From CAZZBK01 sp964652155 (GTDB lineage Bacteria > Planctomycetota > Planctomycetia > Pirellulales > PNKZ01), in assembly GCA_964652155.1 (NCBI GenBank), contig CAZZBK010000022.1:1-48870 (forward strand): a stretch of DNA of 48,870 nt, read 5' to 3'. Positions within the stretch are counted from its first letter, which is position 1, and every line of letters begins with the position of its first letter. The notes under the pieces were generated by a model. The model worked only from the letters and a program-made list of their open reading frames with translations, was not told the origin of the DNA and ran no database searches. The translations under genes were made by a program, and so were the position numbers. This document shows positions 34,989 to 42,677 of the stretch, in pieces.

Positions 34989-36286
34989 GCGAAGCGCTCC
35001 CACGTGATGCGGAGAAAGTGGGTCGAGCAACTGATGCACGGATCGAAATTGCGGATCACCCTTTCACACGATCGGGCGATCATGTCGTCGTGTTGGGTCA
35101 ACACGCGCGGCAACCACGCTTGCAAATCGCGCTCGATGCGGCTCTGGTTTTGCGAAGTCGGTGGCACAATCTTCGCCAATGCAATGAGCCCCGCGTCGTC
35201 GCACACATAGCGATGATACAGCAACCCGCGCGGCGCTTCGGTCGCGGCGCAACCTTCGCCGGGCCCCATCGTCACTGCCGGACGAGGAACCCTCGGCTCG
35301 CTATAATCGCGCAAGATGCCGAGGGCCTCTTCATAGGCATGAATCAATTCCAACGCCCGGGCGATAATCATCCGAAACGGGTTGCGACACGGAAGCGAGA
35401 AGGCGATCTCGTCAGCCGTTTGTCGCGCGGCGGGAGAGAGTCGCTCGAAATTCAAATTCACTCGCGCCAGCGGGCCGACGCAGTACGACGTGCCAGTCGA
35501 ACGCCGCACCGCTTGCAAAGCGGTCGAGTGGGGAACTTGGTGCTCGACGAACTCGTGCTCGAACTCGGCGACTTGCCACCGCCCGCCATGACTTGAACCG
35601 ATCATCCCCGCGTTGAGAGGATATTCCTCAGGATGAACGAGCGAGACGAACTCGTAGTCGCTATCGAAATCAGGAAAGTCGAAACCTGCCACCCACCGGG
35701 CCGTTTCGATCGCTGCGGCGAGTCCCCATTCAAAATGAGGAACCAATCGAGCCAACTCGTCTCGACGTGGTAGACGATGAAAGCCGCCGAGAGCGACGTT
35801 GATCGGATGAATGGCACGGCCGCCGAGGACTTCGAGCAACTCATTGCCGTGTTTCTTGAGGCGGAGACCGCGGCGAATCTCGTCGGGCCAACGCTCGGCC
35901 GCCTGCAAGCCACTCTCGCAACCCAAGAAGTCTGGAGCGTGCAACAAATGAATGTGCAGGCCGTGACTCTCGATCCACTCGCCACAATACAGCAATCGGC
36001 GTAGTTGGCGAATCTCGGGGCTTGTCGCCACTCCCAACGCTTGTTCGAGCGCATGAACGGCGCTCATCTGATAGGCGACGGGGCAAATGCCGCAGATGCG
36101 CGCCACGATGTCGGGCACCTCGTGTGGCGACCGACCGACCAGAAACGCCTCGAAGAAGCGGGGTGGCTCGTAGATGCGCAGCTCGACTTGTTCGACCTCG
36201 TCGCCGCGCAGACGCACGGACATCCCTCCCTCACCCTCGACGCGCGATAGCGCCGCGACTCGGATCGTGCGGGTCGTTTCATTCAT
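34985..36286 (-). CDS. hydA: Group 3b-type [NiFe] hydrogenase large subunit (HydA/alpha)
   Basis: A 433-residue catalytic subunit binding the NiFe centre. The N-terminal ALSRVEGEG, the L1 motif RICGICP (Cys65, Cys68) and the C-terminal L2 motif DPCISCSTH (Cys417, Cys420) supply the four nickel-binding cysteines. Ten residues (FLRITWERFA) follow the final His and should be removed by the adjacent protease. The L2 form DPCISC and the four-gene HydB-HydG-HydD-HydA arrangement match the NAD(P)-linked cytosolic group 3b (sulfhydrogenase-like) enzymes rather than membrane uptake hydrogenases. ATG 36286 overlaps the small-subunit stop. Confidence 0.94.
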   Translation of the reverse strand: MNETTRTIRVAALSRVEGEGGMSVRLRGDEVEQVELRIYEPPRFFEAFLVGRSPHEVPDIVARICGICPVAYQMSAVHALEQALGVATSPEIRQLRRLLYCGEWIESHGLHIHLLHAPDFLGCESGLQAAERWPDEIRRGLRLKKHGNELLEVLGGRAIHPINVALGGFHRLPRRDELARLVPHFEWGLAAAIETARWVAGFDFPDFDSDYEFVSLVHPEEYPLNAGMIGSSHGGRWQVAEFEHEFVEHQVPHSTALQAVRRSTGTSYCVGPLARVNLNFERLSPAARQTADEIAFSLPCRNPFRMIIARALELIHAYEEALGILRDYSEPRVPRPAVTMGPGEGCAATEAPRGLLYHRYVCDDAGLIALAKIVPPTSQNQSRIERDLQAWLPRVLTQHDDMIARSCERVIRNFDPCISCSTHFLRITWERFA

Positions 36287-37068
36287 GGCTGTGACTCCGA
36301 CAAGCGGTTGCTCTCGCAACGAAACTCCGGTGCGTTGGCGTTAAACAACCGCAGGCCGCGCACGATCTCGGGTGTCGCCATGCCGGTCGAGTGAAACTGG
36401 GTGGTAAGGCTGACCAAGTTTGGCTGTTGAGCGGGCCCGAAACATCCGTAGCAGCCACGATCATAAGCCGGACACAACGCGCCGCAGCCCGACTGTGTGA
36501 CGGGCCCCAGACAGGGCAACCCTTGAGCGACCATCACGCAAACCGTGCCGCGTCGTTTGCAATCAAGGCAGACGCAATGACCGGGGGTGCGCGGGCGCTG
36601 GCCATGCAACAATGCACGAATCACTTCGAGCAGCTGCCGTTTGTCGATCGGACAACCGCGAAGTTCAAAGTCGATCGGCACATGATCGGCGATCGCCGTC
36701 GAGGTGGCGAGCGACTCGATGTACTGCGGCGAGGCATACACGGCCCGCAGATAATCGGCATGATTCGCCCAATTGCGGAGCGCCTGAATGCCGCCCGACG
36801 TGGCGCACGCGCCGATCGTGACTAGATACCGCGACTGCTGACGAATGTCGCGAATCCGTTGCACGTCGCCCGGCGTCGTGATCGAGCCTTCGACGAGCGT
36901 CACATCATAAGGCCCAGGCTCGGCACGACTTGACGCTTCGAGAAAGTGAACGATATCGAGCTTCTCGCCCAACGCGACAAGCTCGTCCTCGCAATCGAGC
37001 ATCGTGAGCTGGCAGCCGTCGCAGCTGGCAAATTTGAACACCGCCAATCGAGGTCGCCCAGTCATCAC
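36283..37068 (-). CDS. hydD: [NiFe] hydrogenase small subunit (HydD/delta)
   Basis: A 261-residue iron-sulfur subunit that carries electrons from the NiFe site. The proximal cluster cysteines are CDGC (Cys16, Cys19), GAC (Cys88) and the CLGPV region. Further cysteines are RGCP, CVCLDC, SGCGALCP and GCYGCFGP, consistent with more than one [4Fe-4S] cluster. There is no signal peptide or twin-arginine motif, so the enzyme is cytosolic, as in group 3. It overlaps both neighbours by 4 bp. Confidence 0.93.
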   Translation of the reverse strand: MMTGRPRLAVFKFASCDGCQLTMLDCEDELVALGEKLDIVHFLEASSRAEPGPYDVTLVEGSITTPGDVQRIRDIRQQSRYLVTIGACATSGGIQALRNWANHADYLRAVYASPQYIESLATSTAIADHVPIDFELRGCPIDKRQLLEVIRALLHGQRPRTPGHCVCLDCKRRGTVCVMVAQGLPCLGPVTQSGCGALCPAYDRGCYGCFGPAQQPNLVSLTTQFHSTGMATPEIVRGLRLFNANAPEFRCESNRLSESQP

Positions 37069-37922
37069 ATATCCTCCGTGTCGAGGTACGGTGACAGACG
37101 ATCATACCGCAGGACCGGACCATCCTTACAGATAAACGCCGGACCGAGCTGACAATGTCCACAAAAGCCCACCGCACATTGCATGTTGCGCTCCAACGCG
37201 AGCCACAATTGCGTCGGACTCATGCCACGGAAGAGCGCTCCGCGGGCCGTGTAACGCATCATCACCTCGGGCCCGCACATCAACAGGGTTGTGTGTTCAG
37301 GTCGAAACGGACGCAATTGATCGATCAGCGATGGGACCACGCCAACACGACCCGTCCAGCCCGACACGCAACGATCGACGGTCGTTTGCACGTCGATCCC
37401 CTCTCGCTGCCATTGGGCAAGCTCGGTCGAAAAGAGTATCGTCGATGGCGACCGAGCACCGTAGAGCAACGTCACCCGGCCGAGCGTCGAACGGTTTTCG
37501 AGCGACCATTGAATTGCCAGACGCAACGGGGCGAGGCCGATTCCGCCCGCGGCAATGATCAGATCACGCCCCGCAAGTTGCTCCATCGGCCAACCCGTGC
37601 CAAAGGGACCTCGCAGCGCCAGCTTGCCACCCCGGCCGAGCCGTTCGAGCGCACGAGTCACATTGCCGGCAGTCCGAACGGTATGCAGCCAGGTGTCGTT
37701 TGACTTGTCGCGGCCACTGACACTAATTGCCGCTTCACCCACACCCGGCAGATAGAGCATGTTGAACTGGCCGGGCTGACAAGCGTACCCAGACCGGGCC
37801 GCGAGGTCGGTCAACCTGAGATGATAAGTCGACACACCGACATAATCGCGCACGACATCGACGATCTCAACCGAGTGCGCGATCCAGGGATTCTTGGGTG
37901 GTGCGATCTCGGCGAGGCTCAC
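37065..37922 (-). CDS. hydG: Hydrogenase FAD/NAD(P)-binding diaphorase subunit (HydG/gamma)
   Basis: A 285-residue ferredoxin-reductase-like subunit, related to the electron-transfer subunit of dihydroorotate dehydrogenase. It has an FAD-binding N-terminal barrel (PGQFNMLYLPGVGEAAIS), an NAD(P)-binding Rossmann part (LIIAAGGIGLAPLR, LYGARSP, LLMCGPEVMM) and a C-terminal [2Fe-2S] segment (CAVGFCGHCQLGPAFICKDGPVL). Start is GTG 37922, which overlaps the hydB stop (GTGA). It would pass electrons between NAD(P)H and the hydrogenase. Confidence 0.92.
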   Translation of the reverse strand: MSLAEIAPPKNPWIAHSVEIVDVVRDYVGVSTYHLRLTDLAARSGYACQPGQFNMLYLPGVGEAAISVSGRDKSNDTWLHTVRTAGNVTRALERLGRGGKLALRGPFGTGWPMEQLAGRDLIIAAGGIGLAPLRLAIQWSLENRSTLGRVTLLYGARSPSTILFSTELAQWQREGIDVQTTVDRCVSGWTGRVGVVPSLIDQLRPFRPEHTTLLMCGPEVMMRYTARGALFRGMSPTQLWLALERNMQCAVGFCGHCQLGPAFICKDGPVLRYDRLSPYLDTEDM

Positions 37923-39046
37923 GGCTTCTCTCCCCTGATGGCCGCCACTTCGGCCGTTAGATCGATACCGACCGGACACCACGTGATGCACCGTCCGCAA
38001 CCGACGCAACCCGAGGTGTCGAACTGATCGTGCCATGTGGCCAACTTGTGGGTGAGCCATTGGCGATAGCGCGACCGCACCGAATTGCGGACGACGCCGC
38101 CATTCATGGCACTAAAATCGAAATTGAAGCAAGAGTCCCACGTTCGTTGACGTTCGACCCGGGTCACATCAAGGTCGGTAACCTCTTGCACTGAGCTGCA
38201 AAAACAAGTGGGGCAGACTTGCGTGCAATTGGTGCATGACAGGCAGCGTTGGGCAACATCGTCCCAGCGAGGATGCTGAAGATTGGCGAGTAGAATGTCG
38301 CGCACTTCGTCTTTCGGCAGACTACGCGATTGTTGCATCGCGCCACTTCGCGCGGTCTCGCCACGCATCTGATGGTCATCTGTCGCCGCCACGGTTGCGA
38401 GATCGGCCAGAATCGCGCCTCCGCGCTCGCTCCCCGCTTCGATCACGAATCCGTCGTCGAGTTCGGTCAGCGCCAAGTCAAAGCCGCGCGTGCAACGTGG
38501 CCCAGTGTTCATCGAGACGCAAAAACAGGTCGAAGCCGCCTGATTGCAATTGACCGCAACGAGCAAGGCTCGATCGCGACGCGCGGCATAGATCGGATCG
38601 ACATAATGCGACTGGCGAAACACGCGATCTTGAATCTCGATCGCCGCCAGCTCGCAAGCACGCACGCCGAGAAAAGCGTAGCACGGCGCGTCGGTGCCGT
38701 CGTTCGCCTCGATCTGCCAACCATCGGTGGACTGCACAGCGGTCGAGAGCTGCGCGAAGGGCGGAAACAAGTACTGCTTCCACGATTGCGGCCCGACGAC
38801 ATAGCCAAAGTATGCATCGTCGTCGCGTCGTTCGAGTCGATACGAACCAGGCTCTTGGCGATCAGTCCAGCCGCGTGGCAAATCGTCGGACGAGTGAATT
38901 TCGTCATAGACGATCGCCCCTTGGCGAATCGTCGGTCCGAGGACCGTGTAGCCGTGACGCTGCAAAGTGTTCAGCAGATCGCCGAGGCCGGCGCGCGGCA
39001 TGAACCGCGGCCGTCTCGATGGCTGCGATGCATCCGCGACGGTCAT
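37919..39046 (-). CDS. hydB: Hydrogenase iron-sulfur subunit, sulfhydrogenase beta-type (HydB)
   Basis: A 375-residue subunit with two C-terminal [4Fe-4S] motifs, CLSCTNCTQVCPTCFC and CVGCGRCITWCPVGID. The N-terminal part has HGYTVLGPTIRQGAIVY and GVRACELAAIEIQD, typical of the 4Fe-4S dicluster/HydB family related to anaerobic sulfite reductase A. In group 3b enzymes this subunit links the diaphorase to the hydrogenase and can carry sulfur-reducing activity. It overlaps the upstream cNMP-domain gene and hydG. Confidence 0.9.
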   Translation of the reverse strand: MTVADASQPSRRPRFMPRAGLGDLLNTLQRHGYTVLGPTIRQGAIVYDEIHSSDDLPRGWTDRQEPGSYRLERRDDDAYFGYVVGPQSWKQYLFPPFAQLSTAVQSTDGWQIEANDGTDAPCYAFLGVRACELAAIEIQDRVFRQSHYVDPIYAARRDRALLVAVNCNQAASTCFCVSMNTGPRCTRGFDLALTELDDGFVIEAGSERGGAILADLATVAATDDHQMRGETARSGAMQQSRSLPKDEVRDILLANLQHPRWDDVAQRCLSCTNCTQVCPTCFCSSVQEVTDLDVTRVERQRTWDSCFNFDFSAMNGGVVRNSVRSRYRQWLTHKLATWHDQFDTSGCVGCGRCITWCPVGIDLTAEVAAIRGEKP

Positions 39047-39534
39047 GAAGACCCTCCGCGTTCCGGTGTTGCGTCAGCCGCGAACAAGTCGAGCAGTTGT
39101 AATCGCGTGGCGAGCAGACGAACGGACAGAGCCGTTGCCAGACGACGCATCAAGGAATACCCCAACTCATGATCCTCGTCGCAAGCCCGGGCCAACGCCG
39201 CGCCCGACATCTCGATCAGCTCAACGTGATCTTGAGCGATGGCCGTGGTGGTCATGCGTGCATTGCCGACCAACGTCGACCACGCGAGCATTTCCCCCGG
39301 ACCGAGCGTGAGCAGTTGAGTGCAGCCCCGACTCGCAATGCACATTTGCAGAACCACATGCCCCGTGTGGAGCAAGTAGAAGCGGTCATGGTGTTCTCCT
39401 TCGCGAAAAATCACCGTCCCTGCTCGGAATCGCTGCAAGGACGCGAAGCTTGCCAGACGCCGTACGATTGGCTCGGAAAATCCTTCGGCAAATGATGTTT
39501 CACGAATGGCTTGAGCGAGCTCAGCTGAGTCCAT
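39043..39534 (-). CDS. Standalone cyclic-nucleotide-binding-domain protein heading the hydrogenase operon
   Basis: A 163-residue protein with a Crp/Fnr-type sensor domain over about residues 15-135 (FSEPIVRRLASF, FRAGTVIFREGEHHDRFYLLHTGHV, LTLGPGEMLAWSTLVG). It stops soon after the long dimer helix; there is no helix-turn-helix, so it is not a DNA-binding Crp/Fnr regulator as it stands. It overlaps hydB by 4 bp and is first in the operon, which suggests a protein partner of the hydrogenase that senses a ligand or redox state. Function inferred from position only. Confidence 0.85.
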   Translation of the reverse strand: MDSAELAQAIRETSFAEGFSEPIVRRLASFASLQRFRAGTVIFREGEHHDRFYLLHTGHVVLQMCIASRGCTQLLTLGPGEMLAWSTLVGNARMTTTAIAQDHVELIEMSGAALARACDEDHELGYSLMRRLATALSVRLLATRLQLLDLFAADATPERGGSS

Positions 39535-39688
39535 GGTCGCGCGGCTCGAGTCTGTCGGGCCGTCTCCAACAGATATTGTTCCGGCCGTCTGCGGTGCAAT
39601 CGGCGTTCCGAGGCCCGTAAAGCGAGCAATTCAGCCCCTTAGACTCGTCCGTCGCACCGTAGGTGAGCCTAACGGGCACACTCGACAT

Positions 39689-39715
39689 GTGCAATATCGC
39701 ACGCATTGATTGCGT
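39689..39715. promoter_or_regulatory. Overlapping palindromes in the hydrogenase/ppsA divergent promoter region
   Basis: The 300-bp gap 39535-39834 separates the divergent hydrogenase operon and ppsA. It contains GTGCAATATCGCAC at 39689-39702, a near-perfect palindrome, followed at once by ACGCATTGATTGCGT (39701-39715), a second inverted repeat. Such dyads in a shared promoter region could bind one regulator controlling both sides. No confident sigma-54 or sigma-70 boxes were found. Confidence 0.35.
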
Positions 39716-39834
39716 CTGGTCGTGACATCGATGCTTCGGACTCTGTCCGTTCGTCCGGCATACAAAGTGCACCTGCCTAAGTCCTTCAAGCGAGAGAACT
39801 CCCTGCTGCAATACATTCGAAACGAGCATCGATC

Positions 39835-42249
39835 ATGTCGACAGCATCCCAAACCATGCAGTTTAGCGAGATTGGCATTGACGATGTGAAGCTCGTCGGT
39901 GGCAAGAACGCCTCGTTGGGCGAGATGGTCCGCGAACTCGTGCCGCGGGGGATTCGGGTTCCCGACGGCTTTGCGATCACAGCCGAGGCGTATCGCGGCT
40001 TTATTCGGGCCAATCACCTCGACGCCGAGATTCGACGTATTCTCGGTGATCTCGACACGCGCGATCTCGATAATTTGCGGAGCCGTGGTAGCCAGGTACG
40101 GCACTTGATTCTTGGTGCCCCATTCCCTGGTGACCTCGAAGCGGCAATCATCGCCGCGTACGAGCAACTCGAACGTTCGGCCGGAGTCACCCCTGGTGGA
40201 GAGCGGCTCGACGTTGCGGTGCGTAGTAGCGCCACGGCCGAAGACCTTCCCGATGCCAGTTTCGCCGGGCAGCAAGAGACCTATCTCAATGTTCAAGGAC
40301 CGACGTTGCTGCTCGACACCTGTCGCCGTTGCTTTGCTTCGCTGTTCACCGATCGTGCCATCAGCTACCGAGTCGACAAAGGTTTTGACCATTTTCAAAT
40401 CGCGTTGTCGGTCGGAGTGCAGCGGATGGTGCGAAGCGATCTGGCTTGCTCGGGCGTGATGTTCTCGATCGATACCGAGACGGGTTTTCCCGACGTGGTG
40501 TTGATCAACGCGGCCTATGGCCTTGGCGAGAATGTCGTGCAAGGCTCGGTGAATCCCGACGAGTTCTATGTTTTCAAACCGACGCTCAAGCAAGGGCATC
40601 GGCCTATTCTGCGGCGCGTGCTCGGCAGCAAAGAGTTCAAGCTGATCTACGACGTCGGTGGTTCGAAGATGGTGCGGAATGTCCCCGTCCTGCCCGAGGA
40701 TCGCGCACGCTTCGCACTGACCGACGACGAAGTGCTCGAACTGGCAGCTTGGGCAACGCGAATCGAAGAGCACTACAGCATGAAACGAGGTCGCACGTGT
40801 CCGATGGATATGGAATGGGCCAAGGATGGTCGTACCGGCGAGTTGTTCATCGTGCAGGCGCGTCCCGAGACGGTGCAATCACAGAAGCGGGCTGACACGC
40901 TCGATACGTACCATCTTGCTAAACGCGGCGAGGTGCTCGTCACAGGCCGGAGTGTGGGAGAAAAGATCGCCACCGGGCCGGTGCGAAAGATCCAGAATGT
41001 GCAGCAACTCGACGTGTTTCGCCCAGGCGACGTGCTCGTGACCGACAAGACCGACCCCGATTGGGAGCCGATCATGAAACGAGCGGCGGCGATCGTCACC
41101 AATCGCGGCGGCCGCACCTGTCACGCGGCCATCGTGAGCCGCGAACTCGGCTTGCCCGCGATTGTCGGCGCAGAAAACGCGACCGACAAGCTCACCGATG
41201 GGATGGTGGTGACGGTCTCGTGCGCCGAGGGAGACACCGGTTATGTCTACTCGGGCGAGCTTCCGTTCGATGTGCAGCACGTCGATCTCGCCGGCATGTC
41301 CAAGCCGCGAACCAAAATCATGATCAACGTGGGCAATCCCGACGAAGCGTTCTCGCTGAGTTTTTTGCCCAACGACGGCGTGGGCCTCGCGCGGATGGAA
41401 TTTATTATCAGCAATCACATCCGGGTCCATCCCATGGCGCTTGTGCAATACGATCGGCTGACCGACGTTGCGGTGAAAACCGAGATTGATCGCATCACGC
41501 GTGGCTACACGGACAAGCCGCAGTTCTTTGTCGATCGATTGGCCGAAGGGGTCGGCATGTTGGCGGCGGCGTTTTATCCACGCGATGTCATTGTACGGAT
41601 GAGCGATTTTAAGACGAATGAGTACGCCAATCTGGTCGGTGGCGCCACATTCGAGCCGAAGGAAGAGAACCCCATGATCGGCTTTCGTGGCGCGTCGCGC
41701 TATTACGATCCACGCTACCGCGACGGCTTTGCCTTGGAATGTCGGGCGATGCGCAAGGTGCGCGACGAAATGGGGCTCAAAAATCTCAAGCTCATGATTC
41801 CGTTCTGTCGTACCGTCGAGGAAGGGCGACGCGTACAGGCCGAAATGGCCAAGCACGGGTTGCAGCGTGGCCAAGAGGGGCTGGAGCTTTACGTGATGTG
41901 CGAGATTCCGAGCAATGTGATCAGTGCCGCCGAGTTTGCCGAGATATTCGACGGATTCTCTATCGGCTCGAACGATCTGACGCAGTTGATCTTGGGAGTC
42001 GATCGCGATTCGTCCATCGTCGCGCATGTATTCGACGAGCGCAATCCGGCGGTGATGAGTGCGATTGCCTCGGCGATTCGTGCGGCGAAACAAGCGGGGC
42101 GAAAGATCGGCATCTGTGGCCAAGCGCCGAGTGATTATCCCGAGTTTGCTCAGTTCTTGGTGCAGGAGGGGATCGACAGCATTTCGCTCAACCCCGACGC
42201 CGTGCTAAAAACCACGCGCAGCGTGCTCGAGGCCGAGCAACCGCGATAA
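39835..42249 (+). CDS. ppsA: Phosphoenolpyruvate synthase
   Basis: An 804-residue enzyme (pyruvate, water dikinase) making PEP, AMP and phosphate from pyruvate and ATP. The N-terminal ATP-grasp domain begins VKLVGGKNASLGEMVREL and has RSSATAEDLPDASFAGQQETYLNV. The phosphohistidine domain carries GGRTCHAAIVSRELG with catalytic His430. The C-terminal barrel holds SIGSNDLTQL and KIGICGQAPSD with active-site Cys761. Length and motifs are complete. It is divergent from the hydrogenase operon, so it may share control with it. Confidence 0.96.
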   Translation: MSTASQTMQFSEIGIDDVKLVGGKNASLGEMVRELVPRGIRVPDGFAITAEAYRGFIRANHLDAEIRRILGDLDTRDLDNLRSRGSQVRHLILGAPFPGDLEAAIIAAYEQLERSAGVTPGGERLDVAVRSSATAEDLPDASFAGQQETYLNVQGPTLLLDTCRRCFASLFTDRAISYRVDKGFDHFQIALSVGVQRMVRSDLACSGVMFSIDTETGFPDVVLINAAYGLGENVVQGSVNPDEFYVFKPTLKQGHRPILRRVLGSKEFKLIYDVGGSKMVRNVPVLPEDRARFALTDDEVLELAAWATRIEEHYSMKRGRTCPMDMEWAKDGRTGELFIVQARPETVQSQKRADTLDTYHLAKRGEVLVTGRSVGEKIATGPVRKIQNVQQLDVFRPGDVLVTDKTDPDWEPIMKRAAAIVTNRGGRTCHAAIVSRELGLPAIVGAENATDKLTDGMVVTVSCAEGDTGYVYSGELPFDVQHVDLAGMSKPRTKIMINVGNPDEAFSLSFLPNDGVGLARMEFIISNHIRVHPMALVQYDRLTDVAVKTEIDRITRGYTDKPQFFVDRLAEGVGMLAAAFYPRDVIVRMSDFKTNEYANLVGGATFEPKEENPMIGFRGASRYYDPRYRDGFALECRAMRKVRDEMGLKNLKLMIPFCRTVEEGRRVQAEMAKHGLQRGQEGLELYVMCEIPSNVISAAEFAEIFDGFSIGSNDLTQLILGVDRDSSIVAHVFDERNPAVMSAIASAIRAAKQAGRKIGICGQAPSDYPEFAQFLVQEGIDSISLNPDAVLKTTRSVLEAEQPR

Positions 42250-42293
42250 TCCCAGGTGGACCGATAAACTTGGCCGCGGTCGCTGTGCATGTC

Positions 42294-42332
42294 TGAAGTG
42301 GATCTCGTTTTTGGACGACGGGGTCCACTTCA
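42294..42332. repeat. Inverted repeat after ppsA
   Basis: Nine-bp arms TGAAGTGGA (42294-42302) and TCCACTTCA (42324-42332) around a 21-nt loop containing TTTTT, 45 bp after the ppsA stop. Could be part of a terminator, though the T-run lies in the loop. Confidence 0.4.
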
Positions 42333-42560
42333 ATTCATTGCCGGAGACGATGCAACTACCCGTATTGGTTCCACAATTGACGTTGGAAGCAGAAGTACGA
42401 AGGTCGCGGTTTGCCACCAGTAACGCTTGGTGGCCCTGAAGACAACAATCCCACTGACGATAAGTACGTACAACTCGCTCAACGGCCAAAAAAGACAAGC
42501 ACCCCACACTCTCAGTAGTGCAAGCAGGAAATATTCCAATCGATACCATGCCCGAGCCAT
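42330..42560 (-). CDS. Possible small membrane protein
   Basis: A 76-residue frame from ATG 42560. It has two hydrophobic stretches, RLEYFLLALLRVWGACLFWPLSELYVLIVSGIVVF in part and TATFVLLLPTSI, separated by a basic RATKRYWW, which is the pattern of a small inner-membrane hairpin protein. No family is recognised. It lies in the otherwise empty 428-bp gap between ppsA and the enolase-family gene, with a GTG six codons upstream as an alternative start. The rest of the gap shows no gene. It may be real or chance. Confidence 0.35.
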   Translation of the reverse strand: MARAWYRLEYFLLALLRVWGACLFWPLSELYVLIVSGIVVFRATKRYWWQTATFVLLLPTSIVEPIRVVASSPAMN

Positions 42561-42677
42561 TCGCGACGGTGCTACCACATGACTTTCCTACACATGGCCA
42601 ACCAGGGGTTGCGAATCGTCAGTCGTCGGTTGTTGTCGGTAGAACATTAAACGCCTACCACGCCTTGAGTCATTGTA

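Noticed and set aside
40879..42123. 414-codon frame opposite ppsA
   Set aside because: No domain features; ppsA is complete on the other strand.
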